DNA of 64,000 nucleotides from Paragonimus westermani (Eukaryota > Platyhelminthes > Trematoda > Plagiorchiida > Troglotrematidae): contig QNGE01001333.1 of assembly GCA_008508345.1 (NCBI GenBank), forward strand, positions 1 through 64,000, read 5' to 3'. The translations under genes were made by a program, and so were the position numbers. Below are positions 1-11,095 of the stretch, piece after piece. Under the pieces are notes generated by a model. The model saw nothing but the letters and a program-made list of their open reading frames with translations, was not told the origin of the DNA and ran no database searches. How positions within the stretch are numbered: the first letter of the stretch is position 1; every line of letters begins with the position of its first letter.

Positions 1-487
1 AAGGCCTACTGGATAACGCTGAAGAAGTTCAAACCCACCGTGGAACGGGCCACAACAACCATCAAGGCGTCAAAAAATTAAACGCAAACAACAAATACTT
101 GTGGGTTGTTTCAACTTTGACAGGGTGTAATGTAGCCAATAGTGTTTGTATGGTGTGGTGCTTCTGTAGAGAGAACTTATTCTACTAATTTTCCCTTATC
201 CAGGCGGGTAGCAATAGGATATCTTGAAAATGATGGTGAGCAAATGTGAGTTGCAATGAAGGGGGCATGAGAGGAGTGCTCAATTGATGCGGACAATGGA
301 AATAAGATCAAATCGCACCACATTGAATGATCATTGGAGAAGTTATCGTACACAGCTTGTGAATGGAAATCTCGGTGGAGTGCGCAGTATATTCCGGTGA
401 ACGGTGTAGAACACCCGTTTGTGTTCAAAGTTTGCCCCTGTCCTTATTCAATCAGTGTTCCATTGGGCATTCATTCTGGTTCAAAAC
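1..487 (+). repeat. Left arm of a perfect 487-bp inverted repeat
   Basis: These 487 bases are the exact reverse complement of 10609-11095; paired coordinates sum to 11096 and I found no mismatch over the whole arm. Identity stops sharply after position 487 (left continues ccgtcaacgg, right flank gives ttctgttc). The arm runs off the left window edge, so its true length is at least 487. It contains an 83-codon open frame (177-428 minus; identical in the other arm at 10668-10919 plus) that resembles nothing I know. It could be a terminal inverted repeat of a 10-kb element, a recent inverted duplication, or an assembly fold-back. Confidence 0.95.
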
Positions 488-489
488 CG

Positions 490-680
490 TCAACGGTTCC
501 ACGCACTTTTCGTTCGGCGCTGTTTTGTGCGCTACCGAGTGGACTGGAACACACCTTGCGCTTCCTTTCTTTCTCCTCGTGATTGCTGCCTTTCATCCCG
601 GATTAGGCTAGAACTAACTATTTTTTGCGTTCCCAAACACTGCTGGAGATACACGGTTTGCTTCCAAACCCCGCTGCGTT
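490..680 (+). repeat. Dispersed repeat R2, right half
   Basis: Starts next to the inverted-repeat arm. It matches the right half of the repeat at 26838-27150: shared blocks include a cactttt core, ggtggactgga-type sequence, and later the ccaaacactgctg / ccaaacattgctg block followed by a similar acggtttg / atggtttg string. Divergence is substantial, so it is an old copy. Family unknown; no coding frame is preserved. Confidence 0.5.
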
Positions 681-789
681 CTTTAAGTTCGATACCTATT
701 AAGACTGGGTTCTGATGTTCTTCAGATAAAGTGCTTTAAATCGTTAGTAGACAAGGATCGAGCGCACACCCACTTGACCACGACAGATT

Positions 790-920
790 GGTTCGAATGC
801 GTTAAATAACGCTCGAAAGGTTCAGGTCAAAAGACCATGAAGAATGGAATAACGGATGTGTTTAGAACAGCAGGCATTCTGTGTGTGCATCTAGTTGCAT
901 GGCTGAAGAAAGTGGCACTT
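790..920 (-). repeat. Dispersed repeat R2, left half, inverted
   Basis: Read on the minus strand, this matches the left half of the 26838-27150 repeat: ctaagtgccactttcttcag is shared exactly, followed by similar stretches down to the taacgcattcgaa / taacgtgttcgaa block. The two halves of R2 that lie together at 26.8 kb are therefore separated and in opposite orientation here, which suggests an inversion or two independent insertions. Confidence 0.5.
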
Positions 921-941
921 AGTTCGTTGCAGGCGTCCTAT

Positions 942-1404
942 ACACGGTTGGATTCGGATTAGCCTGTCACAGTGACCGAAGCCAAAGGACGCCTGCGCTT
1001 ATACACTACGGCAATTGGCTTGTGCCGCACTACTTGCGGTTCTACCCACACATCACATATCCAGCGTAAACCAGAAGGAATAAGACCGGGAGCTGTGCCA
1101 GTGAGGTCTTTGTGTCCAGCCGGCCAATGCTGGTTAGCCAGTTGATTAGTAAGGAAAGGAAACTCTTATTTCTTGTAAACTAATGAGACGGAGTCTGCAA
1201 TGACGATATCTAAACTAAGAAAGATCTGTGAAGTGGAATACAAGAAGCATTGCAGTATAGAAGTGTAGGTTAGTACATCTCGGAGAAGATAAGGATGAAA
1301 AACAAAATTCACACTGACCTACGAAAAGCCAGATAGAATATTCATTATACAGTACACCAACAAAGCTGAAGAAGTGTATCGGTAGGAGATTGCAGACGGC
1401 CAGG
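942..1404 (-). repeat. Dispersed repeat R1, copy a
   Basis: Aligns over about 450 bp with 7359-7834 and, for its first half, with 7863-8115. The shared signature cctgtcacagtgaccgaagc is followed by a ccggccaatgctgg core. Two diverged partial copies lie in the opposite orientation at about 34155-34280 and 38400-38620. No continuous ORF on either strand. A LINE fragment follows copy c, so R1 might be a LINE or Penelope UTR, or a non-autonomous element; I cannot decide. Confidence 0.75.
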
Positions 1405-2876
1405 TTCCTGAAAAGAGGAGCGAATTAACTGTCAGCGAGCAGGCTGTTGGCCGAGGCAATCATTAACAGAAGCACAGTGGATACACTGATGTGATCTACC
1501 TGGCCTGCGCCTAACGTACTCATCGTGTCTTCGCCTACGGTGTACTATGAGTACGTTGGTGACCTACCAACCCCAGACAGCCAGCGCATACGCAGCCGGA
1601 CACATTGAGACGCCATATAGTCACGTCACCGCGACCTATGGCACCGGTGGTTCCCTTGTGTACCGCACGCAGGCGTCCTATAACAGACATACACAGAAGC
1701 ATGCGTACAGAACAGAAAAGCGGGAAAACACGGTGGCAGCTGAGATTCTTGGAGAAACCACACGATCGCTGGCTACTACAATTTTAATCAAGGACTAGCA
1801 TTTTGACGAGGTGGACGCGAGAAACGTTTAACCCACTCTGAATAATTTTTGCCCAACTTGTTCAATAATCTAACGCCAGATGATTGCATCAATTTCTCGG
1901 ACAAGTCTGTTTTCCCTTCATGGAGGGTACAACAGAAACGTCATGCGATGAAAAAGATGCGCGACGGCTTCAACCTCAGGGTTTTACCATGATGCACAAT
2001 GGCATGCACTCTGGGTTATAGATCTCCAAATTAGGAGAGTAAAAGATATCACTAGTTTTGCTGATCCAACTTGAGATAAATAACACCATACGTGTTGGTT
2101 ATTGATCGAACAACCGCAAATTTCCACTTCCTCAGAGGACTGAGTGAGTTAATACATAACCCGTTGCAGTGACGATAATATGGGGTTCAGTGTGTAGATT
2201 TACCTACGAGAAATATCGAGGAATTATTTACCTATGTGACGGAGTTTAAAGTAGGCTGACATAGTGTCAACCTGCACATGTATACGGCGCGTAGTGTGAT
2301 ACACGAAAACCTTCATAGCATAGACAGAATAACGCAAAAGGATGCTGAAGTTATCTGGAAGTGACGGTTAGCTCGATTCTGCAACAGACACTTTTCAGAA
2401 AATGTTACCAGAATGAAACAGGTAAATGGTGCGCGTCCAGCAGTCGGTTTCTGTTAGGAATTGTTCAGCTGGTAAAATCTAAGCTAGCGGTAGATACATT
2501 TTCGCAGCTAGTAAGCCAATCCCGGTGTCCACCGTTATCTAAGTCAGTCATAGCGCTGCGATGTAGCCAGTCTGTCCGCAGTTCTGTTGGCGCGGTGGCC
2601 GGCAGAACGCAATGCCAGATGGTATCACCTGTGTCATGCCTAGATCACTCAAAGTCGGGGCGGTCTTGCGCAGGTCTACTAGCTAGCCCGAACGTTTTTT
2701 ACCCAGGCTTGGGGCCTGCCGTCACTCTATTATCCCTGGATTATTTCAGCCCTCTTCAGCTGTCACGGCGGCTGCCAGGCCTACTCGGATGGGTACGGCT
2801 CTAGCACCCGAGACAGGGCTTGCCTGACTGACCTGACTGCTCAGATGAGGACGACGACAGCCGAAGCCTATACCAG
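1405..2876. other. Stretch with no recognisable gene
   Basis: Only short open frames are present. The longest, 147 codons at 2361-2804 on the plus strand, is serine- and leucine-rich, has no motif I recognise and is open partly because the local base composition is GC-rich. A 14-base string gcaggcgtcctata occurs at 928 and again near 1668, probably an R1 remnant. Confidence 0.4.
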
Positions 2877-3164
2877 TTTAAGTTGACCACTCAAGTGCCC
2901 ACAGACGAATGACCGGTGCGTCATTCACTATTGTCCGTGGGCGGTCTCCGCAGCTCGAACATACCCATGCGCGAACGTGTAGTCTGTCCCCCCACCAACC
3001 AGGCAGGCAACCAGCTTCGTTGAGTCTTCGCACCGGGCTGGGCCGTGTTCTCTCACGCCGCAAGAACCGAACAAACATTGTCACCCCAACCGTGTGCACA
3101 CTGTCGGAGCAACCCCGTTCGCCGGTGAAACCCGGACATCCACCTTGGGTCATTTTAAGTTGAC
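2877..3164. repeat. GC-rich block bounded by 11-bp direct repeats
   Basis: The string tttaagttgac occurs at 2877-2887 and again at 3154-3164. It brackets about 266 bp that are distinctly richer in GC than the flanks. This looks like a short insertion with a target-site duplication, but there is no inverted terminal repeat, poly-A tail or coding frame to name the element type. Chance occurrence of the 11-mer pair is possible. Confidence 0.3.
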
Positions 3165-4899
3165 ATAGGGACACGTGCAGATGATATCGAGACACCTCAC
3201 ATTAGAAAAGGTATCGAGAACAAAGCGACTCAATGTGGGCCTTCCTGAACAAGTTGTCCAGCCCGATCTGGACAATGCAGCAATTCGCCGTCATCCTAAC
3301 GTCCACATGCAAATACATTGATCAAATAAGACATGATTCAAGTAAGGCATGTTGACAGGAAGTGGAAGTACACGGCTCAATAACAACGTTGAAAAACTGC
3401 GACATACTGGGCATCGTTTATCTTTTCGGTGTGTAACGTCAAGTCAGAGTTCACAAATGGCCTGATAGACCTGAAAACACAACACAACATACTTCTGATT
3501 CCACGGGAAAACTGCTAGCTTTTGATCAGTCTTCTAGTGATTTGTAAATCTGTCGTACATGAAAACATCCTTTTATCATCCATAGATTATTAGTGGAAAA
3601 ATTATCGTGGTAGCCAGATCCACTAGGGAGACATCGCACTTTTAATTCGTCCATTCACATCCGTCAATGTATGCTGGTTCCCTGCCCAGGGCCTCCTTTC
3701 AAATGCTGAAGCGGTTACAGTGATGTATGCCAACAACCAGGTTTTGTCGATTGTGGGCCAAAACACCAGGACGACAAAGCTGAGCGAATTGGGCATCACC
3801 GTGTCTACTAGCTAAGTGCAGAGGCATTTCGCTAATCCGATTCGATTAAGAGGCCTGTTGTTTTGTGGCCCCGATTTGGGTCCGAATCCATATTTTTGGG
3901 TAGTCGATATTTGCTGTGGTTTGTGTGAATCACAAAATGGTCGGGATTTGATCCAATTTCTGCTAACTGCGATAGAGGCGTTAAAGTTGACTGTGGTGTG
4001 GTTGAGTCGTGTGTATGCTTTCCAAATAAACTAGTGCGGTGGGTGATTAATGTGGTGAACCAAGTAGCAAACAAGGCAACGTGCAATGTATTGCCTTTTT
4101 GCGGCATCATCTTTATTAATCGCTGAATTTCTTTTCTCCCCTTTGGCTGAAATTTAGAGAGGAATTATGTCGGTCACAGTTAGAACGTACAGTTATTCCT
4201 GTACAATACTGCGAACGGAGAGTTCAAGTCGCACCCAGGTGAACATGTGCTAATCGATGGCGGGTGTATATTAACCGTGGGGTGCTTTTCTACCATGAGC
4301 ACATTCGCTACAGTTTATTTTACTCTAGTATGTTTTATTGCGTTCACTATTCACTTATTTTAAACGTATAGCTTCCACTATTCACTCGAATTTAGTAATT
4401 TCTTTCGGAGGTGTTAAGCCGAAAAGCTCATCTGAATACGGAGATCGTGATCAGTCAACGGAAAGGAATTAATTTACGTGCTCTTCTCTCAGCTTCCAGT
4501 CGTACATAGGGGTAATGTAACTTGAGTTGTCGCTGATCTTGTCAGTTGTACACAACGCAGCAGGTTAATGCGTAAACACAAATCTGTAGCGATAAAAGGC
4601 AAAGCCAACGAAACATCGTGAGTAGGAGTTAATCAGGAGGATGGGTACTATGCCCAACAGTTTTCCGAACCAAGAAATCTCACCCCCGTAATCTTACTCC
4701 CATAGCAGTCCGGGCATTTATAGCCCGGAACAAGTCATCGTCTGGACACATTCCTTCAAATGTCAGCAACCACGCTGAACAAATGTGCAGCGTAACAAGC
4801 GTTTTGTCGGCATGCAGGACACACAGTATACATAGCGGAGACAGTGTGCTCTGCGTACTTCTGTCGGTGGCAGATGTGCTTTTTGTTAAAAACACACTG
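3165..4899. other. Stretch with no recognisable gene
   Basis: AT-rich, with short open frames only. Near 3830-4035 there is a 72-codon plus-strand frame ending at a local aataaac, possibly a repeat tail. I see no protein motif and no convincing splice-bounded exon. Confidence 0.35.
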
Positions 4900-4933
4900 A
4901 TGGATTGGCCCGCTGTCTGCCTACTTGTTACAG
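4900..4933 (+). CDS. Possible first coding exon (signal-peptide start)
   Basis: An ATG at 4900 opens eleven codons (MDWPAVCLLVT) plus one base and is followed immediately by a near-ideal 5' splice site, acag/gtaagt at 4930-4939. The short hydrophobic start fits the opening of a signal peptide split by a phase-1 intron, a common gene structure for secreted proteins. The reading frame is also open upstream of the ATG (from about 4783). No downstream exon with matching phase is certain, so this is a candidate only. Confidence 0.25.
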
Positions 4934-6414
4934 GTAAGTTGGCGGAGCCAACAGCGTTGGAATACAGACAACTCACACTCGTCTTACGTACGGACGGAAC
5001 AGGTCGCGGGTCCGCAGGAAAGACAATACGTACACATCTACCATAAGCCTTCGCTTCTGTCTACAACCCATCAACTTTACCGCGTTAGAGATGACAAAGA
5101 TTCCCCAGTGTTTCAGACCTTTTAGAGCCTTCATAGATGTCTATTTATCGAATTTACAAGCTGCTCAAATAACAGCACACAGTGGAACAACCAAGATGTC
5201 CTATGATTGATTCGAGTAATGTATTTCACGTTCGTCTCCAAACAGCAAGTTACAGTCATTGTTCTTAGTGATCAACAACATTCATTGTGATTCAATACTT
5301 ATTGTTCGGATTCAATCACTGTATTTGTCCAGGCATCCGCGTCCCGTGCCCGTTATTTCTAATTATTCAATCTCACCCAATCAAGTACGCGACCCATGCA
5401 TAATTCGATGAGTAGTATTTTACTTATATTCTGTATTGCAATAAACTTACGTGATATGGAAGTGAACTAACAAGCGGAAATATCAGAAACGTGAAATGAA
5501 GAAATATCTGCAGAAACCATGTGCAAGAAACCGGAATTACTTGGTTTTACCATTCAAGCGTACAGTCACATAATCAATTGTAAGGTAATCATAAAAACGT
5601 TCACAGATGCACAGTTCGTAATGCGAGATTCCAGAAGTGACAGCGAGATTCTCATCTAGCGTATAAAAAGCAACAACGTATTCCGAAAAATGCATCTAGG
5701 CCCCTGAAGGTGACAAAATAAAGTAAATCAGTGCACAACAAGCACGAAGAACTTAGAGGTGTGTCGATTGAGAGCTATCAAAAAGGATTTATTCAATGGA
5801 TCTATAATGCAACAGGCCTTCCGTGGTGCAAATGTGATTCTAACATGTGGCACTCCAGCAGCTATTTGTCTCTTGATGAAATATTGCAAAAGACGAGTTA
5901 TTTTGTGCAACTAAACTTGACCACATTCTTTCTAATACGGCCGAATTCATAGTGCGCAAACTGAAGAGTGCGATTAGCGGTACGCATTATACAAAAAAAT
6001 TATCTCTTAGCGTTCTATCCATAACGGACATTTCCACTCCATTTCAAAAATAGCATGTTTAATACTACCCTTTTAGTTACCTGCGTAGTTGGCTGTTAAT
6101 TTAATTCACTATACAGGTGTTGCTTTCAGATGCGTTTACCAGAAGAAGCTTGTGAGCACCACTCCGTATGGCTTTGTTGTGGAATACCCATCATGACACA
6201 TTTAATTTATGGGGAGCTACACTCAGAGAGTACTTCCTGTCCCCTATTAGGCTCGACACCATTTCAAAGAAGACATGCCGGTGATTTTGCGGAAAGCTAC
6301 CAAAATCGGATTTTTTTCATCCGGATTCGTGTTTAAAACTGTAATGTCCGGGCATATACGACCAACTCAATCAACAGTTTGATACCTTCCCACTTACCTG
6401 AGCCTTGTAGAGTT
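4934..6414. other. Stretch with no recognisable gene
   Basis: Short open frames only. A strong 3' splice-like site (gttgctttcag) ends at 6129 and is followed by a 68-codon plus-strand frame, but I see no motif in it and no matching donor. Otherwise nothing recognisable. Confidence 0.3.
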
Positions 6415-6482
6415 TGAGCATGGTGGTCCGACACCGGTTGAGGTCAAGATTTTTCGCAATTGTTTTCCTTCTAAGTTTAGTG
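6415..6482 (+). repeat. Truncated SINE-like copy
   Basis: Carries the 3' part of the tRNA-derived repeat found at 17063-17232. The string agatttttcgcaattg is identical in both, followed by ttcttctaa(g/a)-type sequence, and the box-B-side sequence before it is degraded. The tRNA-like head is largely missing. Confidence 0.55.
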
Positions 6483-6789
6483 TAAATGTGCTAGTCAAAA
6501 GAAGAGATTTTTTGAAGGGCTAAAACATTTATTTCTCCACTGTCTACTGAGGGCTTAAATTATTGCAGCTTGGTGTACATTGTCGTACTCAATCTTTTGG
6601 TAAATTTAACGCACTGATTAGAGCTTTCTTATTAGTCACACTCGTTGCTGTGACGTTGAATTTTCACCAGGTTTGTGTAACTTGTCGGTAGGGTGTTGAC
6701 AGTGAAGAAAGGAAGGCCGTTGAAGAGGTGAAATGTGCCGTCTGAAGGTTGTGACTTTAACGTGATTGGATATTCACATGTTTTCTCAG

Positions 6790-6955
6790 AGCTTCAAAGG
6801 AACAAATGTATCAAGACGGTGAGCAGCCGTTAGAGTGTGAACAGCTAAGTGACACTTCCGAGCGATCCATTCAACACAGTACCCATGAGATCGCCTTTAT
6901 CAGCCCTTGTGGACCCCGTATATTTCACAATACATCATTTGAATGTACAGTAGTT
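6790..6955 (+). CDS. Possible internal exon, unknown protein
   Basis: An open frame begins right after a good 3' splice site (acatgttttctcag, AG at 6788-6789). A gtatgt donor-like site follows at 6956. The frame gives about 55 codons and stays open without a stop to 7186 (126 codons from the ATG at 6806). It is rich in Ser, Glu and Gln at the start. I recognise no domain. It lies in the spacer between the two inverted-repeat arms. If the donor is not used, the exon would end at the TGA at 7184-7186. Confidence 0.25.
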
Positions 6956-7358
6956 GTATGTTTCGTGGATTTACTTCGTTTCAAGCTATGGTATAACGTT
7001 CGTTCTGATGCCCCGCAAGAACAAGAAGCCCGAAATCTCACGGCTTGGATTTGCCACAGATGTACACAAATGAGTGACCTAACCATTATACTGGTATGCT
7101 CTAGACGAGAGTTAAAGAGGATTGCATTCACCTGGGACCGAAGATTCACTCTATCCACGAGTAGCAGCTTGGGGCTCATGAACTGAAATATCTTCATTTG
7201 CATGACGCAAGCCGGTTGACTGGAACATTCCGATAAACTCCAATGAAGAATTTATCCGAGATTATCGGCATTGCAAACCTGCAAGGTTTTCAGTTTTGCA
7301 GTGAAATCGAACTGTTGCGGTCTACTGAGTGGAACACTTTCAATCAGTCTGATTTCAT

Positions 7359-7834
7359 ACGGTTGGTTGGCGGCATCCGATTCGGATTAGCCTGTCACAG
7401 TGACCGAAGCCAAAGGACGCCTGCGCTTAGCCATCACTGCAACTGGCTTGCGCTGCACCAATTGCAGTTCCACCAACACACCACGTATCCAGTGTAAACC
7501 CGAAGGAATAAGATTGGGAGGTGTGCCAGTGGGGCCTTTCTGTACAGCCGGCCAATGCTGGTTGGCCATTTGATTGGCTAATAAGGAAAGGAAACTCTTA
7601 TCTCTCGGAAACTAAACAGAGAGAGGCTGCAATGACGAGATCTACACTGAGAAGAAAGATTTTTGAAGTGTAATACAAGAAGCGTTGCAGTATAGGAGTG
7701 CAGATTAGTGTAACCTGAAGAAGATAGGGATTAAAAGCAAAGTTCTCACTGGACTATGAAAAGCCAGGCAGACCATTCATCATACATTACATCAACAAAG
7801 CCGGAGAAAAGAATGGGTAGAAGACCACAGACAC
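7359..7834 (-). repeat. Dispersed repeat R1, copy b
   Basis: Co-linear with copy a (942-1404) over nearly its whole length, with many substitutions and small indels. It ends at a dinucleotide tract, after which copy c begins in the same orientation, giving a tandem pair b-c. Confidence 0.75.
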
Positions 7835-7835
7835 T

Positions 7836-7866
7836 CACACACACACACACACACAAACACACACAC
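7836..7866. repeat. (AC)n microsatellite
   Basis: An almost uninterrupted AC/CA tract with one aaac interruption, lying exactly at the junction between R1 copies b and c. Confidence 0.95.
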
Positions 7867-8115
7867 GGTTGGCACTGTCCGGTTCGGGTTACCTGTCACA
7901 GTGTGTGAAGCCGAAGGACACCTGCGACTGACCACTATCACAAGCGGCTTGCGCTGAACCACTTGCGGTTCCACTTATACACCACGTATCCAGTGCAAGC
8001 CAGAAAGAAGACAAGGAGACATAGGAGTGAGGCTTTCCTATCCAGCCGGCCAATGCTGGTTAGCCAGTGTGTAGGCTAGTACGAAAGTGAAGCCCATATC
8101 TCTCGGAAAACAGAC
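7863..8115 (-). repeat. Dispersed repeat R1, copy c
   Basis: Matches the first roughly 250 bp of copies a and b, including the ccagccggccaatgctggtt core, and then loses similarity. On the minus strand it lies just downstream of the LINE fragment at 8475-8209. Confidence 0.7.
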
Positions 8116-8208
8116 TTCAGAAGTAAAACCTAAACTAGAATGAAAAATACTGAAAATATATGGCAAAGAGTAGTTCGGTACAGCAGCTGATTGAGCATTA
8201 GATTAGCT

Positions 8209-8475
8209 TCAATTCTGTCCGTATCTGCTCGCAGCAGTACCACAGTGTTTGGAAACATGTCTCACCACCGAATACCCAAGATGCGTCTTAAACATTACAA
8301 ACGAAAACGGCTCAGATAACACATTCTGACCATATATTGCCCAAGTTTCAATGTCGTACAGCAATGTAGACAGCATTATCGAGCGATAGACAAGCAGCTT
8401 AGTGTTTATCCCCAGGCTGTGGTTCCTCCAGACATCTTTCGAAACGTCCAAAAACAGTTTTAGCTTTCGCCGCAC
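8209..8475 (-). pseudogene. LINE reverse-transcriptase C-terminal fragment
   Basis: The minus-strand frame contains VWRNHSLGINTKLLVYRSI followed by LSTLLYDIETWAIYG. This is the hallmark of the segment just after the RT fingers/palm in many non-LTR retrotransposons (typically W..H.....TKL.VYR...L.TLLYG.ETW..Y). The D for G in LLYD and the loss of any frame upstream or downstream mark a decayed fragment. It is the same family as the longer copy at 34860-37270, where the equivalent segment reads HSLKMKAKLLVYRLVVLSTL. Confidence 0.85.
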
Positions 8476-10608
8476 GAGCCCGCAACTCGCGGCTCAACGA
8501 CTAACCTATCGACAGATTACTACCCGAGTGGCAGAAGTCTGTGTGCACACACACTTGTTCCACGAACGCGTTGCTGAAACGGAACAGCACATTTTTTGAC
8601 TTACGGACTTTGATCAAGATAAACACGGCGCATACTACGTGAACAGTGCAGACTGCTAACCATCACACGCACTCAAAGGGGAAACAAATATCAAGAATCC
8701 CTAAGCTAACTCCAAAAGTAGCTTTGACCATGCTTAGGTATATGTGATCATGACAAAACGGGGGGAAAAACGCAGCAGCAATCCTCTTCCTAAAGTTTAG
8801 AAAGTTCAGCTAACTGATCATCTGTCCCATGAACACCCCTTGAAATGTAACACATTAAAATCATCGTTATCACTGCTGACAGAATCATCGCAGACAAAAA
8901 GAAGCCGTTTTCCTGTACGGTACAATTTTCTTAACCGCTGGTCTGTTAAATTGTACAATAATCTGCTTGAGGCTCACGGTTTAATCTAAAATCTTACAAC
9001 CGATAATCAAGGTTTTTCAACTGCACATGGACTAGATTGTATCCGATATTCAAGATACTCCAAGCACAAATCCGTGGCTTTGAAACTTGACAGCCAACAA
9101 TCTTAGTACTCAAACAAAATTAGTTATCCGTGGACATCTGAGTGATCCTGCACTCCGCCAACAATTTTGTTCTCTAAAACTCTACCTTAAGAGACATTAC
9201 CTGAGTGGTACGTATCCACCCTAAAGACAAGAGGTAATCAGATTTTAAGTGGAGCTTGAGCCACTAGCAAACTATCACATCTTCCTGCCGTTTCAGTGGA
9301 GTATGGTGAGATTGTTCGGCCCTTAGGTTTCTCTTCAACTTTTAAATCGTTGACACTCCGCATAAAGCGTTCGAAAGTCTTGTCACTGGTGGCGTGGAAC
9401 CTCATTCATCAAAAGGAATAGCAGACCTGAGTTTCACTGAGGCTGACTATTGGAGATCAACACCACACGCGTCGTACTGTTGTGAATCCAGAAGGCGGAT
9501 GACACAAAGGTTTCCTCCAGGAAACTCCGAACATCCCCATCCTCAAACAACTGTGGCCACGGGATCTTCATCCTTGTATCCTGGTCACGGCACCAATTGT
9601 TGTGAGCCGAGAAGGCGGACAACACAAAGGTTACTGTATTGCAGAAACCAACACACTACTTAAGCGTCTGACAGATCAAAGCCACCTGATCCAAAAACAG
9701 CGATCAGCTGCTACATTGAATTAGTTTGTGAGGGACGGTGATCACAATTTCTTTGAACGCATGTCGGATTTAAACCAATGAATTGCTCAATTCGAGGCCG
9801 TGGAACAAACGGTCGAATCTAGACTCGACACGATTGTCACATAAAAGCAACCGCTAACGTAAATATCGTGGTTTCTCTGTGGAAAAGGTATTGCTCTTCT
9901 AATAAATCGAAATTAGTTATTCCTTATCAGATCACTGTTGTTCGGATTTCTTCAGCATGTCAGCTGATTACACGATGTTTTTAATCGGTGGGGGCTGATA
10001 CTTCAGCCGCATCGCGAATGACCAGTTTTGAGTTGATTATTAGAATTTCACTAACAGGCTTGTGTGTGTGAATCTCTGTTCCAAATCAATAAAGCACGGT
10101 ATTACGTGTTGTCTCTGCAGTTGAACGACGCACGTTCTCCCATCGCAATCGGACTGGTTAAGATCGCTGTTTGTAAACGACTGTCCCAAACATACGCACT
10201 TCTGAATAACTGGACCTAACCTGTGAAGCACGTGATGTCTTTCTTCTTGTATTATGCAGCCCGCAGATCTGTGACTAGTTTGTGCTATCGGTCAGGCAGT
10301 CTTACTATTTGCAGATTAGGACGCTCAGGCAAATTAGGCGCGAAGCATGTGGAGATCTAAAATCATCCGTTTGAAACCGCTGAACGTAAACGTTTCTCAA
10401 AACAACTATCTACGCTACGAAAACAACGTTCGTTTAATAATATTTTCCAGGTGACTACGACCAGCGGTATTCATGAACTCAACGCGTTGATACTGGCAAC
10501 GAGATGTAACTTGCAAGAAAGCCTGCATTAACGACTACTTTCTTGATTTGCATAATTTACTGCAATAAATTTACCACTCATCATGCATATGGTGGATCAT
10601 GAACAGAA
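8476..10608. other. Stretch with no recognisable gene
   Basis: Only short open frames with no motifs. This is the inner part of the spacer of the large inverted repeat, up to the right arm. Two near-identical 16-base strings, gttgtgaatccagaag (9479) and gttgtgagccgagaag (9599), lie about 120 bp apart in a degraded tandem duplication. Otherwise nothing recognisable. Confidence 0.35.
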
Positions 10609-11095
10609 GTTTTGAACCAGAATGAATGCCCAATGGAACACTGATTGAATAAGGACAGGGGCAAACTTTGAACACAAACGGGTGTTCTACACCGTTCACC
10701 GGAATATACTGCGCACTCCACCGAGATTTCCATTCACAAGCTGTGTACGATAACTTCTCCAATGATCATTCAATGTGGTGCGATTTGATCTTATTTCCAT
10801 TGTCCGCATCAATTGAGCACTCCTCTCATGCCCCCTTCATTGCAACTCACATTTGCTCACCATCATTTTCAAGATATCCTATTGCTACCCGCCTGGATAA
10901 GGGAAAATTAGTAGAATAAGTTCTCTCTACAGAAGCACCACACCATACAAACACTATTGGCTACATTACACCCTGTCAAAGTTGAAACAACCCACAAGTA
11001 TTTGTTGTTTGCGTTTAATTTTTTGACGCCTTGATGGTTGTTGTGGCCCGTTCCACGGTGGGTTTGAACTTCTTCAGCGTTATCCAGTAGGCCTT
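10609..11095 (-). repeat. Right arm of a perfect 487-bp inverted repeat
   Basis: Exact reverse complement of 1-487. A 3' splice-like site (ttgaacttcttcag) lies near its outer end at 11064-11077, and an open frame starting there continues out of the arm to 11541. The outer boundary of the repeat cannot be fixed because its partner is cut by the window edge at position 1. Confidence 0.95.

Noticed and set aside
2361..2804. 147-codon plus-strand frame as a gene
   Set aside because: Low-complexity Ser/Leu-rich translation in GC-richer sequence, no motif, no splice context.
6790..6955. Joining the 4900-4933 start exon directly to the 6790 exon
   Set aside because: Phases do not match: the donor is phase 1, while the 6790 frame needs two bases from the upstream exon. 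An unseen exon would be required.
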